From UBA5336 sp039815055 (GTDB lineage Bacteria; Pseudomonadota; Alphaproteobacteria; Caulobacterales; Hyphomonadaceae): DNA of 64,000 bases. The stretch lies in the NCBI GenBank assembly GCA_039815055.1, contig JBCCAA010000004.1, positions 17,622 to 81,621 on the forward strand. Reading direction: 5' to 3'. Under the pieces are notes generated by a model. It saw nothing but the letters and a program-made list of their open reading frames with translations. It made no database searches and had not been told where the DNA came from. Made by a program: the position numbers and the translations under genes. Below, piece by piece: positions 62,560 to 64,000 of the stretch (the first letter of the stretch is position 1; each line of letters opens with the position of its first letter).

Positions 62560-63699
62560 CTAGGCCGACAGCATATCGCGCGAGATGATGACCCGCATGA
62601 TCTCATTGGTGCCTTCAAGGATCTGATGGACTCGCAGATCACGCACGATCTGCTCAACGCCATAGTCAGCCAGATAGCCATAGCCACCGTGGATCTGCAG
62701 CGCATCATTGGCGACCTTGAAGCCGTTGTCGGTGACGAACCTCTTGGCCATTGCGCACCAGCGCGTTGCATCAGGGGATTTACCGTCCAGCCGTTCTGCC
62801 GCTTCATAGAGCATGATGCGAGCGGCCTGGAGCTCAGTTTCCATATCGGCAAGCTTGAACGCAATGGCCTGATTCTGGGCGATGGGTTTGCCGAACTGCT
62901 GGCGCGCCTTGGCATAGTCCAACGCCTTGTCCAGCGCGCGTTGGGCGCCGCCGAGACTGCAGGCTGCGATGTTCAGCCGTCCACCGTCCAGCCCCGCCAT
63001 GGCGAATTTGAAGCCGTGGCCTTCCTCGCCGATGCGGTTCGCCGCCGGTATCACGCAATTGTCAAACAACACTTGGCGGGTAGGCTGGGATTTCCATCCC
63101 ATCTTTTTTTCATTCGCCCCGAAACTCAGGCCCGGCGCGTCCTTGGGTATGATGAAGGTGGACACACCGCGCGCGCCATCATCGGATGTCCGCGCCATCA
63201 CGACATACACATCGGATGTGCCTGCCCCGGATATGAACTGTTTTGACCCGTTCAGCACATAGGTGTCGCCCTCGCGCACTGCCCGGGTCTTCATGGCCGC
63301 CGCATCCGAGCCAGAGCCGGGCTCTGTCAGGCAATAGCTGGCGATCAAATCCATATTGACCAGGCGCGGCAACCAGTCGGCGCGTTGGGTGTCGTCGCCA
63401 AAACGGTCGATCATCCAGCTGGCCATATTGTGGATCGACAGGAATGCAGCGGTGGACACATCACCATACGACAGCTGTTCAAAGATCAGGACGGCGTCCT
63501 TGCGCGTTAGCCCCGTTCCGCCGTGTTCATCATTGAGATAGATCGCGGCAAAGCCCAGCTCTGCGGCCTCGCGCATCACATCCACCGGGAAATGGCCGGT
63601 TTCATCCCAGTGCGCCGTATTGGGCAGAAGACGATCGGCAGCGAATTTACGCGCCAGATCCTGGATCATGATCTGTTCATCGGACAAAGGCATAGTCAT
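62560..63699 (-). CDS. Acyl-CoA dehydrogenase, isobutyryl-CoA dehydrogenase-like
   Basis: A 379-residue flavin enzyme. SYGDVSTAAFLSIHNMASWMID is the signature I associate with isobutyryl-CoA dehydrogenases (ACAD8 type), and ILEGTNEIMRVII carries the catalytic Glu. YCLTEPGSGSDAAAM is the FAD-binding region. It would oxidise isobutyryl-CoA to methacrylyl-CoA. Start at 63699 has AGGAG 9 nt upstream. It is divergent from a GNAT gene. Confidence 0.9.
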   Translation of the reverse strand: MTMPLSDEQIMIQDLARKFAADRLLPNTAHWDETGHFPVDVMREAAELGFAAIYLNDEHGGTGLTRKDAVLIFEQLSYGDVSTAAFLSIHNMASWMIDRFGDDTQRADWLPRLVNMDLIASYCLTEPGSGSDAAAMKTRAVREGDTYVLNGSKQFISGAGTSDVYVVMARTSDDGARGVSTFIIPKDAPGLSFGANEKKMGWKSQPTRQVLFDNCVIPAANRIGEEGHGFKFAMAGLDGGRLNIAACSLGGAQRALDKALDYAKARQQFGKPIAQNQAIAFKLADMETELQAARIMLYEAAERLDGKSPDATRWCAMAKRFVTDNGFKVANDALQIHGGYGYLADYGVEQIVRDLRVHQILEGTNEIMRVIISRDMLSA

Positions 63700-63761
63700 T
63701 GGCAAACGCTCCTGAACGCCGCATAGGCACGACGGAGATGACACAGATGTAGAGCGGGTCA

Positions 63762-64000
63762 ATGCGGCGCTGTCCGAAAGGCTACAAGATTACGCGGGTC
63801 GGCGACGATGAGATCGCTCGACTGGTCGAGGTGAACCTCGCCGCAGACCAGCTTTTTGCGGGCTCCGGGCTCGTCGATGACGATGACCTTCGCCGCCATA
63901 TTCCCAAAGACGTATTTTCCGCCGCCATCCTGGCGCGTGACATGTTCGCTGCGCGCCATGTTGAAACGGCTGAACTGGTTGGCTTTACGCTAACATCAGA
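63762..64000 (+). CDS. GNAT-family N-acetyltransferase (partial, runs off the right edge)
   Basis: The frame from ATG at 63762 is open to the window end, 79 codons. It begins MRRCPKGYKITRVGDDEIARLVEVNLAADQLFAG..., which resembles the N-terminal strand-helix of GNAT acetyltransferases, and the visible end ELVGFTLTS fits the strand that precedes the CoA site. The CoA-binding motif is beyond the edge, so the family call is tentative. Confidence 0.6.
   Translation, partial: MRRCPKGYKITRVGDDEIARLVEVNLAADQLFAGSGLVDDDDLRRHIPKDVFSAAILARDMFAARHVETAELVGFTLTS

Noticed and set aside
63759..63959. Small minus-strand frame at the right edge
   Set aside because: The plus-strand frame over the same bases reads like a GNAT N-terminus and continues past the edge, so the minus frame is taken as its shadow.

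Overview
The window looks like a piece of an alphaproteobacterial chromosome, probably from the Hyphomonadaceae/Maricaulales/Caulobacterales side of the class, although 64 kb does not settle the family. It is GC-rich and densely packed, with many ATGA/TGATG stop-start overlaps. Pointers to the class are a GTTC-N7-GTTC LexA box between ssb and uvrA, a three-subunit proton-translocating transhydrogenase, the order pmbA-cysQ-DUF4170-ABC exporter, a NifS-SufB-...-SufC-SufD-SufS-SufT iron-sulfur operon, and an LdtR/PetP-type MarR regulator. There is no rRNA, CRISPR array, insertion sequence or prophage. One tRNA gene, tRNA-Lys(UUU), is present.

Layout. 1-2608: cytochrome c oxidase genes coxB and coxA (coxA runs off the left edge). 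2748-6200: a secreted TPR protein, then dnaB and the rpsF-rpsR-rplI ribosomal operon on the minus strand. 6400-13377: a plus-strand run with fatty-acid synthesis (fabD, fabG, acpP, fabF), then mltG-yicC-gmk and a flavin monooxygenase. 13392-17820: glutathione transferase, TonB-dependent receptor, nucleoside transporter and a VOC protein. 17949-19693: an SDR dehydrogenase, tRNA-Lys and a lipoprotein. 19690-26142: gyrA-coaD-cyclophilin-queA-tgt on the minus strand. 26264-31865: a Tat kelch lipoprotein, an EF-hand protein with a DNA-binding-like N-terminus, ssb and uvrA. 31880-40603: the SUF operon, split between sufB and sufC by three uncharacterised genes. 40649-44660: a TMEM175-like channel, an alpha/beta hydrolase and a GGDEF-EAL protein. 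44987-48448: two secreted proteins of unknown role. 48566-51478: pntAA-pntAB-pntB. 51486-55708: an ABC exporter, a CysQ-DUF4170 fusion and pmbA. 55766-59818: small membrane proteins, a phosphatase, a lipoprotein cytochrome c, an FkbM methyltransferase and an outer-membrane-like protein. 59885-63699: an LdtR-like regulator and a valine-catabolism cluster. A truncated GNAT gene ends the window.

Most of this is core housekeeping. The parts I consider possibly undescribed are two. (1) The gene at 27394-28098 reads, in one frame, as a ribbon-helix-helix DNA-binding domain, a membrane segment and four canonical EF-hand loops. That is the layout expected of a membrane-tethered calcium-responsive regulator, and its upstream DNA carries a 14-bp perfect palindrome inside a cluster of CGTGT half-sites. 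(2) A four-cysteine module with identical spacing (C-x43-C-x45-C after a variable first Cys) occurs twice in a lipoprotein and once in a membrane-anchored protein, and both genes are embedded in the SUF operon. Start codons were re-chosen from Shine-Dalgarno spacing, signal peptides and family starts where the longest frame was implausible. All functional calls come from reading the sequence; no database search was run.
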